Shown here: in pieces, positions 25,889 through 35,216 of the stretch | Numbering within the stretch: position 1 is the stretch's first letter | Layout: each line of letters begins with the position of its first letter | Assembly: GCA_902826305.1 (NCBI GenBank) | Contig: CADEEH010000042.1 | Span: forward strand, 1-36,340 | Reading direction: 5' to 3' | Length of the DNA stretch: 36,340 nt | From: an uncultured Burkholderiales bacterium | GTDB taxonomy: Bacteria; Pseudomonadota; Gammaproteobacteria; Burkholderiales; Burkholderiaceae_E | Program-made: the position numbers and the translations under genes | The notes under the pieces: generated by a model | What the model was told of the DNA's origin: nothing | The model's input: the letters and a program-made list of their open reading frames with translations, nothing else | Database searches by the model: none

Positions 25889-26978
25889 ACGACCCGCGCT
25901 GGACGCTCCCTTCACCTGCGCGCGCGGTCGGCGCCGGGTCCGCATCGAGCAGATGTCCCTCGAACCAGCGGACGACCTTGCGGTCGACCTCGCGCAGCAC
26001 CGACCGGTCGAATCCGGGCGGGTCGTCGAGCAGCTCGGCGACCAGTCCGGTGAGCCCGGGCGGCGGGGGCGACAGCAGCGCGCCATGGCCGGCGGTCGGC
26101 AGGTCGGCCAGGTGGTCACAGGTGCGGCAGGCGGCGAGCACGCGGTCGCTGTGGAAGCGCGGCGCGAGCCAGGCGTCGCGTCCGACCGAGATGATCGCCA
26201 GCGGCACGCGGGGCTGCGCCAGGCTGGCCATGTCGAAGTCGGCGGCCAGCGGCACGCCGGACACCACGGCGGCGATGCGCGGGTCGTGATGCACCTGGGC
26301 GGTGTCGTCGTCGAACACGGCGCCCAGCACCGCCAGCGCGATCGTCTTCTTGACGCCGTCGAGCCAGTTGCCGCGCAACTGCGTCGCCAGCCCGACACAG
26401 GCCGGGAAGTCGTCGGCGATGTGCTGGTCGCAGTGGCGCTTGAACCCCGCCGGCGACCAGCGCCCGCCGGCCAGCGACAACGCGGTATGACCGCCGGCGG
26501 ACATGCCCCAGACCCCGACCCGCGTGGTGTCCAGCCGCGGGCCGAAGCGGGGATCGGCCGCGATCGCGTCGATCGCCCGCGAGACTTCGGCCGGTCGCTG
26601 CTTCCAGCTCTCGGGTCCCGGTCGCGAACGGTCGCGATAGTTGTCTCCCCGATGCTCGGGCATCGCGACCACGAAACCGGCATCGACCAGCGCAATCGCC
26701 AGGTCCGAATGGACCCAGGGTGATCCGCCGGATCCGTGTGACAACACGACCAGCCGGCCGTTGCCGTTCCGCGGCGACGCGTCGACCCGGACCGGCAGCT
26801 CGAACGGCCCGCGCAGCACCGGCTGGGGCGGTTCGTCGGTCGGGTAGTAGACCGTCACCGGTCCATCGGTCTCGGTGGCCGGGATCGTGGCCAGGCCGAC
26901 GTCGGCGGCGGCCGGCAGCGCGATCAGGGTGGCGGCGGCCCAACCCAGGCGGGCCAGCCAGGTGTGCATCGGTGTCAT
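25884..26978 (-). CDS. Secreted alpha/beta hydrolase (dienelactone hydrolase/PAF-acetylhydrolase-like)
   Basis: A 364-residue protein with a signal peptide (cut near AAAD, about residue 25) and an alpha/beta-hydrolase fold: oxyanion/early loop LSHGSGGSPWVHSDLA, nucleophile Ser in WGMSAGGHT, and the catalytic His in LPTAGHGALLSP near residue 295. A cysteine pair in AACRTCDHL and others suggest disulfides in the periplasm. Close by family are predicted dienelactone hydrolases and PAF-acetylhydrolase-like esterases; the true substrate is unknown. The ATG at 26978 has AAGGAG at good spacing; a GTG at 26981 is too close to it. The gene follows a membrane AraC regulator by 90 bases on the same strand, suggesting that the regulator controls it. 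Confidence 0.82.
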   Translation of the reverse strand: MTPMHTWLARLGWAAATLIALPAAADVGLATIPATETDGPVTVYYPTDEPPQPVLRGPFELPVRVDASPRNGNGRLVVLSHGSGGSPWVHSDLAIALVDAGFVVAMPEHRGDNYRDRSRPGPESWKQRPAEVSRAIDAIAADPRFGPRLDTTRVGVWGMSAGGHTALSLAGGRWSPAGFKRHCDQHIADDFPACVGLATQLRGNWLDGVKKTIALAVLGAVFDDDTAQVHHDPRIAAVVSGVPLAADFDMASLAQPRVPLAIISVGRDAWLAPRFHSDRVLAACRTCDHLADLPTAGHGALLSPPPPGLTGLVAELLDDPPGFDRSVLREVDRKVVRWFEGHLLDADPAPTARAGEGSVQRGSL

Positions 26979-27068
26979 CACATCTCCTTCAGGCAGGTTC
27001 GGCGCGACGGTGCGCCTGGTCGAACCCTGCGCTGCCGGCGGGTCGATGTCTGGCCGAAGCCCGCCGAT

Positions 27069-28340
27069 TCAGGATCCGGCTGGCCGATTCGACGAATCGG
27101 CGCTGTTTTCCAGCGCAACCCGCCGGAACTCGGACGGTGTCAGGCCGGTGTCGAGCTTGAATGCCCGGTTGAACGGGCCGATCGACTGGAATCCGGAGTC
27201 CAGCGCGATCGTCAGGATCGGCAGTTCGCGCTGCGCGGGATCCGCCAGCCGCGCCTTCGCTTCGGCCAGCCGGTACCCGTTCACATAGACGTTGAAGTTG
27301 CGATGGCCGAGGCGCTGGTTGATCACCCGGCGCAGGCGGTATTCCGGCACCGCCAGACGTGCGGCCAGGCTGGCCACGCTCAGGTTCTCGAAGCTATAGG
27401 CCCGATCCCCGGTCATCAGGCGCTCGAACGAGGCCTGCAACCGGGAGTCGGCGGCATCGGCGACCGGATCGAGTGCCCCGCCCGATCCGGGAACGTCGTC
27501 GCCCCCGGTGAGGCTGCCGCAACCGGCATCGGCCCGGGTGTCGGAGTCGGCGATCGTAGCGGGGATCGGACCGGAAATAGGACCGGAACTCGGACCGGGG
27601 AAATGTCGGGGAATCGCCGCGGCGGAAGAACCGCGAACCGGTGGTCCGGCGCCCGCGCCGGTCGTGAGCATCCCCAGATCGGTGAACCGGAGCATCGAGG
27701 CCGTCGCGACCCCGATGACACCGAGCAGACCGGCCATGTCGAGCGCCGCGGTGCCGGCGCCGAGCCGTCCGTCCGCGGTGGCCAGACGGGCCAGGACCAT
27801 TGCCATCGTGTAGACGCTGCCGGCGACGACGATGTACAGACGGACCCCGCGACGCTGCTCGACCAGGTCGTCGCGCCAATGCGAGACCGCGGCGACGATC
27901 GCCAGCGCGGCGAAACACGCCGGCGCCCAGCGCATCGCGAGCCAATGCAACGTCGCCAGTCCCGGGGCCGTGGTCCTCGCATCGAAGGCCACGCAGAACG
28001 ACGCCCCAAGCGCGAACACCACGAGCCATGCCACGACATGACGTGCGCGGATCCGGAAACCATCGACGAACAGCGCCAGCGAGAACAGCCAGAACATCAC
28101 CGAGTTGCCGACCGAGACACCGACGCCGGGCGCCTGCCAGTGGCAAGGCACCCTGGTCTCGAAAGCGGGTGTCGACACGACGACCTGGATCGACAGGCCG
28201 AGCATGAAGGCCAGGCCGACGCGCCCGAGCGCCAGGTGGGCATGGTCGCGCCCGAAGCGCCAGGCCGACAGCAGCAGCAATGCCAGCAGGCCGCCGCGTA
28301 TCGCGGCGTCGATCAGGGACAGGACGGGCAACCCGGTCAT
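27069..28340 (-). CDS. AraC-family regulator with seven-helix membrane domain
   Basis: The 423-residue protein has seven predicted membrane helices in residues 5-230, a linker rich in Gly, Pro and Ser (about 235-300), and a C-terminal AraC DNA-binding domain from about 310, with two helix-turn-helix units; the second is marked by ILTIALDSGFQSIGPFNRAF followed by KLDTGLTPSEFRR. Such one-component membrane regulators would sense a signal in or across the inner membrane and bind DNA directly while anchored. The linker contains a 12-bp tandem repeat giving Ser-Gly-Pro-Ile units. The ATG at 28340 has only a weak ribosome site. It lies between tilS and the hydrolase-lysC genes. Target genes are not known; the adjacent secreted hydrolase is the best guess. 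Confidence 0.87.
   Translation of the reverse strand: MTGLPVLSLIDAAIRGGLLALLLLSAWRFGRDHAHLALGRVGLAFMLGLSIQVVVSTPAFETRVPCHWQAPGVGVSVGNSVMFWLFSLALFVDGFRIRARHVVAWLVVFALGASFCVAFDARTTAPGLATLHWLAMRWAPACFAALAIVAAVSHWRDDLVEQRRGVRLYIVVAGSVYTMAMVLARLATADGRLGAGTAALDMAGLLGVIGVATASMLRFTDLGMLTTGAGAGPPVRGSSAAAIPRHFPGPSSGPISGPIPATIADSDTRADAGCGSLTGGDDVPGSGGALDPVADAADSRLQASFERLMTGDRAYSFENLSVASLAARLAVPEYRLRRVINQRLGHRNFNVYVNGYRLAEAKARLADPAQRELPILTIALDSGFQSIGPFNRAFKLDTGLTPSEFRRVALENSADSSNRPAGS
27565..27600 (-). repeat. 12-bp tandem repeat (three units) in the AraC linker
   Basis: Plus-strand units ATCGGACCGGAA, ATAGGACCGGAA and CTCGGACCGGGG are in the reading frame of the regulator and encode the four-residue period Ser-Gly-Pro-Ile in its linker. 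Confidence 0.75.
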
Positions 28341-28415
28341 CGGCCGGAAGCTTACCCGAGCGTCCGATGCGGCCGTCGTCTCGCCGGTGCGGCCGGCGGC
28401 CGCCGACCCGACGGC

Positions 28416-29828
28416 TCAGGCCTGTGCCAGGTCCGCGGCCACCGCGTCGGCCGGACACCAGCGCAACTGCACGCCGGCCTCGCCGTCGGTCGCCCGCGGC
28501 CAGCGATCACTGGCGTCCATGCCCAGTCCGGCCGCGTACAACACGCTGACCCCGGCACGCACGACCGGCAGGTGCGGCCGCAGCCACGCCGGTATGCCGC
28601 GCTCCTGGTACAGGTTCTTCAGCGTCCGCGACATCGCACCGGGCTGCGGACGAAGCCGCGACGTCGACGACGGCCGGTCGAACCTCAGCCTGCGTTCGTG
28701 CAGCCAGCGCGACGACACCGTGCCCGGTCCGTCGGCGATGACCACGGCGAGCCGACCACGGAAACCGGGCACCTCGATCGCCTCCTCGCCGCGCCAGACG
28801 ACCTCGCCACTGGCCGGCTCGGGCGGCTCGGCCAGCAGGCCGACACTGCCGTCGCGATCGATCCGGATCAGGTCCCGGTAACGCCACAACAGCGCGCCGT
28901 CGTGTTCGATGAAACCGTTGGGCCCTTCCCCGTCGACCAGTTGGCGCTCGATCTCGGCGAGCCGCGCCTGCGCCGGCGGGCGCAGTCCGGACGCGTTGAT
29001 CCACGCACGCAGCACGAAGCCACGACGCGCGGGGCTCAACGCGACCACGCGGTGGCGATCCAGTGCGATGCTGCCGTGCAGCCCGGCCACGCAGTCGCGA
29101 AGATCGGCGAGTGCGACCTCGTCGATCAGGTCACGCGCGCTGCGCAGATGGTCGAGTGTCGATTCCAGGTGGGTGATCAGCGACGGCAGCGCCTGCTTCA
29201 GCGGCGGAGTGGCCGTGGTCCGCAGGGCGTTGCGGGTGATCCGCGAATCGCTGTTGGTCGGATCGTCGATCCAGAGCAGGCCGTGGGTCAGCGCGTACCG
29301 TTCGATCGCGGCCCGCTCGACCCCGAGCAGCGGACGCAGCATCCGCATGCCCTCGAATTCCATCTCCGGCTGGATCGCCGCCAGCCCGGCGAGCCCGGCG
29401 CCACGCGCCAGTCGCATCAGGAAGGTCTCGAGCTGGTCGTCGGCGTGGTGTGCGGTGAGCACCGCCTTCGCGCCGATCCGGCGCGCCTCGGCGATCAGGC
29501 ACCGGTAGCGCGCCCTGCGTGCCCAGGCTTCGACCGAATCGCCGCGCGACGGGCGCTCGCCGATCCGCTCGATCGCCAGCGGCACACCGAGCACACGGGC
29601 GACGCGCGTGCAATGGTCGACGAAGTCGTCGGCCGCGGGCTGCAGGCCGTGGTGGACATGACAGGCGAAGACTTCGCGGGGGCGCCCGGCGGCCACGCGA
29701 TGCAGCAGCACGGTCGAATCGATGCCGCCGCTGTAGGCGACCAGCAGACGCCCGGGGACTGCCGCGAGCGCGGCCGCCACCCGCGTCTCGAGCTCAACGC
29801 TCTTCGCCGATCTCCTTGAACTTGCCAT
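28416..29828 (-). CDS. tilS: tRNA(Ile)-lysidine synthase
   Basis: Adds lysine to C34 of the CAU-anticodon isoleucine tRNA, changing it to read AUA; essential in bacteria. The 470-residue protein has the N-type ATP-pyrophosphatase loop SGGIDS at 33-38, then [13 protein letters not shown] and [19 protein letters not shown], and ends with the TilS C-terminal substrate domain. The ATG at 29828 overlaps accA by 35 bases. A GTG at 29780 with a GAG upstream would avoid the overlap and still leave the ATP loop complete, so the start is uncertain. It is the last gene of a cysS-DUF6352-alkA-accA-tilS run. Confidence 0.94.
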   Translation of the reverse strand: MASSRRSAKSVELETRVAAALAAVPGRLLVAYSGGIDSTVLLHRVAAGRPREVFACHVHHGLQPAADDFVDHCTRVARVLGVPLAIERIGERPSRGDSVEAWARRARYRCLIAEARRIGAKAVLTAHHADDQLETFLMRLARGAGLAGLAAIQPEMEFEGMRMLRPLLGVERAAIERYALTHGLLWIDDPTNSDSRITRNALRTTATPPLKQALPSLITHLESTLDHLRSARDLIDEVALADLRDCVAGLHGSIALDRHRVVALSPARRGFVLRAWINASGLRPPAQARLAEIERQLVDGEGPNGFIEHDGALLWRYRDLIRIDRDGSVGLLAEPPEPASGEVVWRGEEAIEVPGFRGRLAVVIADGPGTVSSRWLHERRLRFDRPSSTSRLRPQPGAMSRTLKNLYQERGIPAWLRPHLPVVRAGVSVLYAAGLGMDASDRWPRATDGEAGVQLRWCPADAVAADLAQA

Positions 29829-30765
29829 AGGACATCAGCCGATCGTGGCGCAGCCTGACGAGTTCAGCCGGCTTGACACCCTGGAACTGGCGCAGCGCCT
29901 CGGCCAGTGCACGCTTGAGCAGCTGCATCATCTGGGCGGCATCGCGGTGCGCGCCACCGACCGGTTCGTTGACGATCCGGTCGATCAGGCCAAGCGCCTT
30001 CAGGCGATGCGCGGTGATGCCGAGGATCTCGGCCGCCTCGGGTGCCTTGTCAGCGCTTTTCCACAGGATCGCCGCGCAGCCCTCGGGCGAGATCACCGAA
30101 TACACCGAGTACTGCAGCATCAGCACCGTGTTGGCGACCGCGATCGCCAGCGCGCCGCCGGAGCCGCCTTCACCGATGATCGTGGTGACGATCGGCACCC
30201 GAAGCGCCGCCATCTCGAACAGATTGCGTCCGATCGCCTCCGACTGTCCGCGCTCCTCGGCACCGATGCCGGGGAACGCACCCGGCGTGTCCACGAACGT
30301 CAGCACCGGGATCTCGAACTTCTCGGCCAGGTGCAGCAGCCGCAGCGCCTTGCGGTAACCCTCGGGCCTGGGCATGCCGAAGTTGCGATAACCGCGCTCC
30401 TTGGTGTCGCGTCCCTTCTGGTGGCCGATCACCATCACCGACTGGCCGTTGAAACGCGCCAGGCCGCCGACGATCGCCGGATCGTCGGCGAAGCTGCGAT
30501 CGCCGTGCAGTTCGTGGAAATCGGTGAACAGGCCGTCGATGTAGTCGAGGGTGTACGGCCGCTGCGGGTGGCGCGCGACCTGCGCGATCTGCCATGGCGA
30601 GAGCTTGGCGTAGGTGTCCTTGATCAGCGACTGGCTCTTCTTCTGCAGCCGGTCGATCTCCTCGGCGATGTCGACCGCCGAATCCTCCTGCGCGAAACGC
30701 AGCGCGTCGATCTTCTGCTCGAGATCGGCGATCGGCGCTTCGAACTCCAGGAAATGTGTCTTCAT
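29794..30765 (-). CDS. accA: Acetyl-CoA carboxylase carboxyltransferase, alpha subunit
   Basis: Together with AccD it moves the carboxyl group from biotin to acetyl-CoA, the committed step of fatty-acid synthesis. The 323-residue length is standard. N-terminal [20 protein letters not shown], a helical region with [20 protein letters not shown], then the crotonase-like core with [31 protein letters not shown] and [13 protein letters not shown]. The ATG at 30765 has GGAG 5 bases upstream, and the stop of the glycosylase overlaps it as TGATG, so the two are translationally coupled. Confidence 0.97.
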   Translation of the reverse strand: MKTHFLEFEAPIADLEQKIDALRFAQEDSAVDIAEEIDRLQKKSQSLIKDTYAKLSPWQIAQVARHPQRPYTLDYIDGLFTDFHELHGDRSFADDPAIVGGLARFNGQSVMVIGHQKGRDTKERGYRNFGMPRPEGYRKALRLLHLAEKFEIPVLTFVDTPGAFPGIGAEERGQSEAIGRNLFEMAALRVPIVTTIIGEGGSGGALAIAVANTVLMLQYSVYSVISPEGCAAILWKSADKAPEAAEILGITAHRLKALGLIDRIVNEPVGGAHRDAAQMMQLLKRALAEALRQFQGVKPAELVRLRHDRLMSYGKFKEIGEER

Positions 30766-31403
30766 CAGTACTCCACCGGCACCGGATCCAGGCTGCGCCA
30801 CAGGTACCACGTGGCCACGCTGCGCCAGGGCCGCCAACCGTCGCCGACGTCGATCGCCAGTTGCCGGCGGGCCTTGGGCGTCAGTCCGGCCGCGTCGTCG
30901 CCGCCATACTGCAGCGCAACCGCCTTCAGCAGCCCGAGGTCATCAATTGGATAAACATCCGGCCGCATCAGATTGAATATCAAAAACATCTCGGCTGTCC
31001 AGCGTCCGATGCCACGAACCTCGACCAGCTCGGTGATGATCGCCTCGTCGTCCATCGCCGACCAACTCGCCGGATCGATCGCACCGCTCTCGAAATGGTG
31101 CGCCAGGTCCTTCACGTACTCGACCTTGCGCCCGGACAGCCCGCAACGGGCCAGCGTTGCGGCCCGCATACGGCAGACCCGCTTCGGTGTCACGTCGCCG
31201 CAGGCGGCCTCGAACCGGTTCCAGACCGCCTGCGCGGCCTGGACCGAGATCTGCTGCCCGATGATCGATCGGGCCAGGGTCACGAACGGGTCGCCGCGGG
31301 AGACCAGGTGTGCCGGCCCGCAGCCCGCGATCACCCGGCCGAGCTTCGCGTCGGCCTTGGCGAGCGCCGTGCAGGCTTCGTCCCAGAAGACGGGCCGTGT
31401 CAT
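30765..31403 (-). CDS. DNA-3-methyladenine glycosylase (AlkA-like, HhH-GPD)
   Basis: A base-excision repair enzyme removing alkylated purines. The 212-residue protein is the short HhH-GPD form without the N-terminal AlkA domain. The helix-hairpin-helix is [14 protein letters not shown] (about 127-140), and the catalytic Asp is in PIDDLGL (Asp155). [12 protein letters not shown] near 50 fits the family. The ATG at 31403 overlaps the stop of the DUF6352 gene (ATGA), and its own stop overlaps the accA start. The gene in this place beside accA and cysS is typical for Burkholderiales. Confidence 0.93.
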   Translation of the reverse strand: MTRPVFWDEACTALAKADAKLGRVIAGCGPAHLVSRGDPFVTLARSIIGQQISVQAAQAVWNRFEAACGDVTPKRVCRMRAATLARCGLSGRKVEYVKDLAHHFESGAIDPASWSAMDDEAIITELVEVRGIGRWTAEMFLIFNLMRPDVYPIDDLGLLKAVALQYGGDDAAGLTPKARRQLAIDVGDGWRPWRSVATWYLWRSLDPVPVEY

Positions 31404-32371
31404 CGCCGTGCCGCGAGCGGCAGGTTGAACAACAGGTTCTGCGGCTTCATCCGCATGCCGCCCCGTTCGTCGGCCGCCAGCGCGAGCCACACCGGCGTGC
31501 CGGCAATCTCCGCCAACGCGTCGGACACCTGCTCGAATTCCAGCCGCAGCGCCAGCAACAGGCGGCGCCGGGTGAGCTCGGGTGAAGGATCGTCGCCGCG
31601 GAACAGGCGCTCGAGCAGCAGGCTCGCCTGGGCGTCGAGTCCGACATGCCAGCACCAGCCGGCATCGTCGATCGCCGCCACCGGCGTCACCCGGACCGCG
31701 ACGTCGACCATCCGGCCGATCCAGCGGGCGACCAGCTCGGCGAAGTGATGCGCCGCCGCCCCGTCCGGCGCCAGGTCGATCGAGAAATCATGCCGGTCGT
31801 CACGGCCGAAATAGTCATCCGCAGTGTCCGCGTTGAGACGGTCGATGCCGCGCGCCCCGGACGTCTCGAGCGTCTGCCGATCGGCGAGCAACAGGCGCCC
31901 GTCCGCGGCGATCACCGACTGCTCGCGGAACCACAACTCGGCCACACGCAACATCAGCCCGTCGTCACAGCCGGCCAGCATCTGCTGGACGATGACCTGC
32001 GACAACCGTTCGGCGGCCTGCACCGGAACGTCGATGCGCCCAGCGGCCGCCGCGTCGGCATACAGCCGCGCGTACACCGACTGCAGGATCGGTCCGGCGA
32101 GCAGCCGGTCGCGCCAGCGCAGGTACTGCAGCCAGGTGTCGCGCGCGGCGGCATCGTCGACCGCCGCCAGCATCGCCGCATCGATCGTTGCCCGCGGTCG
32201 GGCGACGAGTGAATCGGCGATCCGGCGCGATCCGTCGTCGGCCGCAGCGGCAGCGGCGGCGAACTCGGGCCGCTGCAGCGAGTCGGCGATGAATCCGTCG
32301 GTGACCACCAACCCGCCGTGGGTGTCGACCTCGAGCAGCCGATGTCCGGATCGAAGCCAGAACTCGTGCAT
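31400..32371 (-). CDS. DUF6352-like protein of unknown function
   Basis: A soluble 323-residue protein beginning MHEFWLRSGHRLLEVDTHGG and ending [10 protein letters not shown] match it to DUF6352 by its start, by the following region with WLQYLRWRDRLLAGP near residue 88, and by its place in the genome, next to the alkA-like gene and cysS in Burkholderiales. It has no signal peptide, membrane helix, or obvious catalytic motif; the middle is acidic and rich in Asp and His (DDYFGRDDRHDFSIDL). It overlaps the glycosylase gene by four bases, so co-translation is likely, but no function is known. The start at 32371 leaves a 57-base gap after cysS. Confidence 0.7.
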   Translation of the reverse strand: MHEFWLRSGHRLLEVDTHGGLVVTDGFIADSLQRPEFAAAAAAADDGSRRIADSLVARPRATIDAAMLAAVDDAAARDTWLQYLRWRDRLLAGPILQSVYARLYADAAAAGRIDVPVQAAERLSQVIVQQMLAGCDDGLMLRVAELWFREQSVIAADGRLLLADRQTLETSGARGIDRLNADTADDYFGRDDRHDFSIDLAPDGAAAHHFAELVARWIGRMVDVAVRVTPVAAIDDAGWCWHVGLDAQASLLLERLFRGDDPSPELTRRRLLLALRLEFEQVSDALAEIAGTPVWLALAADERGGMRMKPQNLLFNLPLAARR

Positions 32372-32428
32372 GCGCGCGGCCCGCGGGACTTCAGCGGCGG
32401 CCGGCGGAGACGGGCCTGTCGACCCTGC

Positions 32429-33814
32429 TCACGCGCGACGCCAGGTGGTGCCGGCCGCCCCGTCCTCGAGAACGACGCCGGCTGCGAGCAGTTCGGCGCG
32501 GATCGAATCGGCGGTCGCGAAATCACGCGCCCGCTTCGCCTGCGACCGGGCCTCGATCCGCGCCTCGATCGCCGCATCGTCCAGCACCGCACCGTCGCGG
32601 CCGCGCAGCGCCGAACGGCGCACGTCGCCGACCGGCTGCCCGAGCAGGCCCAGCACGCCGGCCAGCGCACGCAGCAGCGCCTCGGTCGCCGGTGCCCGCG
32701 TGCGATTCAGTTCGCCGGCGAGTTCGAACAGCACCGCCAGCGCCTCGGGCGTGTTGAAGTCGTCGTCCATCGCCTCGCGGAAGCGCTGCGCGGCCGGTGC
32801 CTGCCAGTCGATCGCAGCGGCCGGCGCACCGCCGTCCGTCAGCGCCGTGTACAGCCGCATCAGGCTGGCACGGGCATCCTCGAGGTTGTCGTCCGAGTAG
32901 TTGACCGGGCTGCGGTAGTGGGCACGCAGCACGAACAGCTTGACCACTTCCGGATCGTAGCGACGCAGCACCTCGCGGATCGTGAAGAAGTTGCCCAGCG
33001 ACTTCGACATCTTCTCGTCGTCGACGCGCACGAAGCCGTTGTGCATCCAGTACCGAGCGAGCGTGCAGCCGCTGGCGCCCTCGCTCTGGGCGATCTCGTT
33101 CTCGTGGTGCGGGAACTGCAGGTCCGCGCCGCCGCCGTGGATGTCGATCGTCTCGCCCAGCAGCACACCGGCCATCGCCGAACATTCGATGTGCCAGCCG
33201 GGCCGCCCGGCACCGTACGGCGACGACCAGGTCGCCTCGGCCGGTTCGTCGGGCTTGGCGGCCTTCCACAACACGAAGTCCAGCGGATCGTCCTTGCGTT
33301 CGTCGACCGCGACCCGCTCGCCGGCGCGCAGGTCGTCCAGCGACTTGCCCGACAGCCGGCCGTAGCTCGGGAACCGACGCACCGCGAAGTTGACGTCGCC
33401 GCCACGACGATAGGCCAGTCCCTTTTCCTCGAGCCGCGCGATCATCGACAGCATCGGCGCGACGTATCCGGTGGCGCGCGGCTCGGCATCCGGCCGCTGC
33501 AGACCGAGCGCATCGGAATCCTCGTGCATGTGGCGGATGAAGCGACCGGTGAGTTCGGCGATCGTCTCGCCGTTGTCGACCGCGCGCCGGATGATCTTGT
33601 CCTCGATGTCGGTGATGTTGCGTACGTAGGTCACCGCGTAGCCGCTCGTGCGCAGCCAGCGCTGCACGATGTCGAAGGCGATCATCGAGCGCGCGTGGCC
33701 GACGTGGCAGAAGTCGTAGACGGTCATCCCGCAGACGTACATCCGGACCTTCGGCGGCTCGAGCGGCTCGAAGATCTCCTTGGCGCGCGACAGCGTGTTG
33801 TAGATCTTGAGCAC
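32429..33814 (-). CDS. cysS: Cysteinyl-tRNA synthetase
   Basis: Charges tRNA-Cys; class I synthetase. Key sites: zinc-ligand Cys in [13 protein letters not shown]-type motif HVGHARS, the zinc region [10 protein letters not shown] and [15 protein letters not shown], and the KMSKS loop in [12 protein letters not shown]. The GTG at 33814 gives [17 protein letters not shown], which matches the usual N-terminus and 461 residues; a TTG at 33820 would add two residues. No strong ribosome site is present. A consensus -10 lies about 110 bases upstream, inside the start of the divergent TPR gene. Confidence 0.96.
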   Translation of the reverse strand: MLKIYNTLSRAKEIFEPLEPPKVRMYVCGMTVYDFCHVGHARSMIAFDIVQRWLRTSGYAVTYVRNITDIEDKIIRRAVDNGETIAELTGRFIRHMHEDSDALGLQRPDAEPRATGYVAPMLSMIARLEEKGLAYRRGGDVNFAVRRFPSYGRLSGKSLDDLRAGERVAVDERKDDPLDFVLWKAAKPDEPAEATWSSPYGAGRPGWHIECSAMAGVLLGETIDIHGGGADLQFPHHENEIAQSEGASGCTLARYWMHNGFVRVDDEKMSKSLGNFFTIREVLRRYDPEVVKLFVLRAHYRSPVNYSDDNLEDARASLMRLYTALTDGGAPAAAIDWQAPAAQRFREAMDDDFNTPEALAVLFELAGELNRTRAPATEALLRALAGVLGLLGQPVGDVRRSALRGRDGAVLDDAAIEARIEARSQAKRARDFATADSIRAELLAAGVVLEDGAAGTTWRRA

Positions 33815-33905
33815 GTGCAACCGGGCCGGACCGTGGGGCGACGTAGGTGGCGAACGACGGATGCAACGATGCGGGCGTTGCCGCGTCGGGGGGCGACGAC
33901 GGGAT

Positions 33906-33911
33906 TAGAAT
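33906..33911 (+). promoter_or_regulatory. -10 box of the TPR gene, possibly leaderless
   Basis: TAGAAT lies 6 bases before the ATG at 33918, so transcription would start at or next to the start codon. No ribosome site precedes the ATG. Confidence 0.4.
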
Positions 33912-33917
33912 CCCGCC

Positions 33918-34601
33918 ATGCCTTCGATTATAACATCGGGCCGCCGAGGCTTCGCGGGGCGGGCGTTCGTGCACCGGCTCGCCGCGGCACTGGTCGTGAC
34001 CGGCGTGTCGTCGGCCGGCACGTCGTTCGCGCAGGGCGCCGCCGGGGCTGCCGCGCCGGCGTCGATCGACTCGGCCCCGTCGGGCGCGGCGCCGGCCGCC
34101 GGCGCGGCGTCGGATCCGCGGCGCGCGGTCACCGCCCTCGAGCAGGCACGGCGCGTGCATCGCGAAGGTCGGCCCGACGAGGCGTTGCGGCTGCTCGACG
34201 GCGCGCTGAAGGACAATCCACGCGACCCGCAGCTGCGTTTCCTGTACGGCACGATCCTCAACGAGCGCGGACGCGGCGACGATGCATTCGACGTGTTCCG
34301 GCAGTTGACCCAGGACTTCCCCGAACTGCCCGAACCGTTCAACAACCTGGCGGTGCTGTACGCGGGACGCGGCGAACTCGAGATGGCCCGCGCGGCCCTC
34401 GAGGATGCGATCCGCGCGGCCCCCGGCTACGCGCTGGCCCACGAGAATCTGGGCGACATCTTCATGCGGCTCGCCGCGCGGTCGTATGAACGTGCAGCCG
34501 GCTCGCCGACCGCGCCGCCGTCGGCCGCAACCAAGCTCAGCCTCGCTCGCGACCTGATCCAGCGACTCGATCCTTCCAACCCACCTCGAGGAAACCCGTG
34601 A
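33918..34601 (+). CDS. Exported tetratricopeptide-repeat protein
   Basis: A 227-residue protein with a signal peptide (residues about 1-38, ending SFAQG), an Ala/Pro-rich spacer to 65, and about three TPR helix pairs at 70-180, for example ALRLLDGALKDNPRDPQLRF and FNNLAVLYAGRGELEMARAA with the typical DAIRAAPGYALAHENLGDIF unit. TPRs bind other proteins; here in the periplasm. It shares TGATG-type overlap with the cyclophilin downstream, and the two may work together on envelope proteins. The same pair lies between cysS and lpxH in other Burkholderiales, as I recall. Confidence 0.85.
   Translation: MPSIITSGRRGFAGRAFVHRLAAALVVTGVSSAGTSFAQGAAGAAAPASIDSAPSGAAPAAGAASDPRRAVTALEQARRVHREGRPDEALRLLDGALKDNPRDPQLRFLYGTILNERGRGDDAFDVFRQLTQDFPELPEPFNNLAVLYAGRGELEMARAALEDAIRAAPGYALAHENLGDIFMRLAARSYERAAGSPTAPPSAATKLSLARDLIQRLDPSNPPRGNP
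33927..33932 (-). promoter_or_regulatory. -10 box for cysS
   Basis: TATAAT on the minus strand lies about 110 bases before the cysS start and inside codons 4-5 of the divergent TPR gene. Divergent promoters would therefore overlap here. Confidence 0.4.
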
Positions 34602-35197
34602 TGATCCGCAAGTTCCCGCTCCTGGGCGCCATGCTGTCGGCGCTGACCCTGGCGATGGTTCCCGACGGCGCGCAGGCCGCCAATCCGCAGGTGCTGATGA
34701 AGACCAGCGCCGGCGAGATCGTGATCGAGCTGTATCCGGACAAGGCACCCAAGACGGTCGCCAACTTCCTGCAGTACGTGAAGGACGGCCACTACAGCGG
34801 CACGTTGTTCCACCGCGTGATCGGCAACTTCATGATCCAGGGTGGCGGCTACGAGCGCAGCCTGTACGACGGCAAGTTCGACAACAAGACGACACGCGCG
34901 CCGATCGAACTCGAATCGAAGAACGGGCTCAAGAACGACATCGGTTGGGTCGCGATGGCGCGCACCGGCAATCCGAACTCGGCGACCTCGCAGTTCTTCA
35001 TCAACGTGGCCGACAACAACAGCCTGAACCATCCGTCGCCCGACGGCCACGGCTACGCGGTGTTCGGCAAGGTCATCAAGGGCATGGAAGTTGTCACCGC
35101 GATCAAGGGCGTGAAGACCAAACGTGTCGGACCGTTCAGCGACGTGCCGGCCGATCCGGTGACGATCGACTCGATGACCGTCGTCGGCGCGAAGTGA
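34601..35197 (+). CDS. Periplasmic peptidyl-prolyl cis-trans isomerase, cyclophilin type
   Basis: A 198-residue cyclophilin with a signal peptide cut at AQA-AN (about residue 26). Conserved residues: FHRVIGNFMIQGGG (catalytic Arg and Phe), GWVAMARTGNPNSATSQFFI and YAVFGKVIKGM. It speeds proline isomerisation in proteins folding in the periplasm. GAGG lies about 10 bases before the ATG at 34601, which overlaps the stop of the TPR gene; a GTG at 34598 is an alternative. It resembles PpiA rather than the cytoplasmic PpiB because of the signal. Confidence 0.94.
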   Translation: MIRKFPLLGAMLSALTLAMVPDGAQAANPQVLMKTSAGEIVIELYPDKAPKTVANFLQYVKDGHYSGTLFHRVIGNFMIQGGGYERSLYDGKFDNKTTRAPIELESKNGLKNDIGWVAMARTGNPNSATSQFFINVADNNSLNHPSPDGHGYAVFGKVIKGMEVVTAIKGVKTKRVGPFSDVPADPVTIDSMTVVGAK

Positions 35198-35216
35198 ACG
35201 GGCCGACGAGCGTCGG

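Noticed and set aside
26964-29819. 951-codon plus-strand frame opposite the AraC regulator and tilS
   Set aside because: Antisense shadow; Arg/Gln/Gly-rich low-complexity translation.
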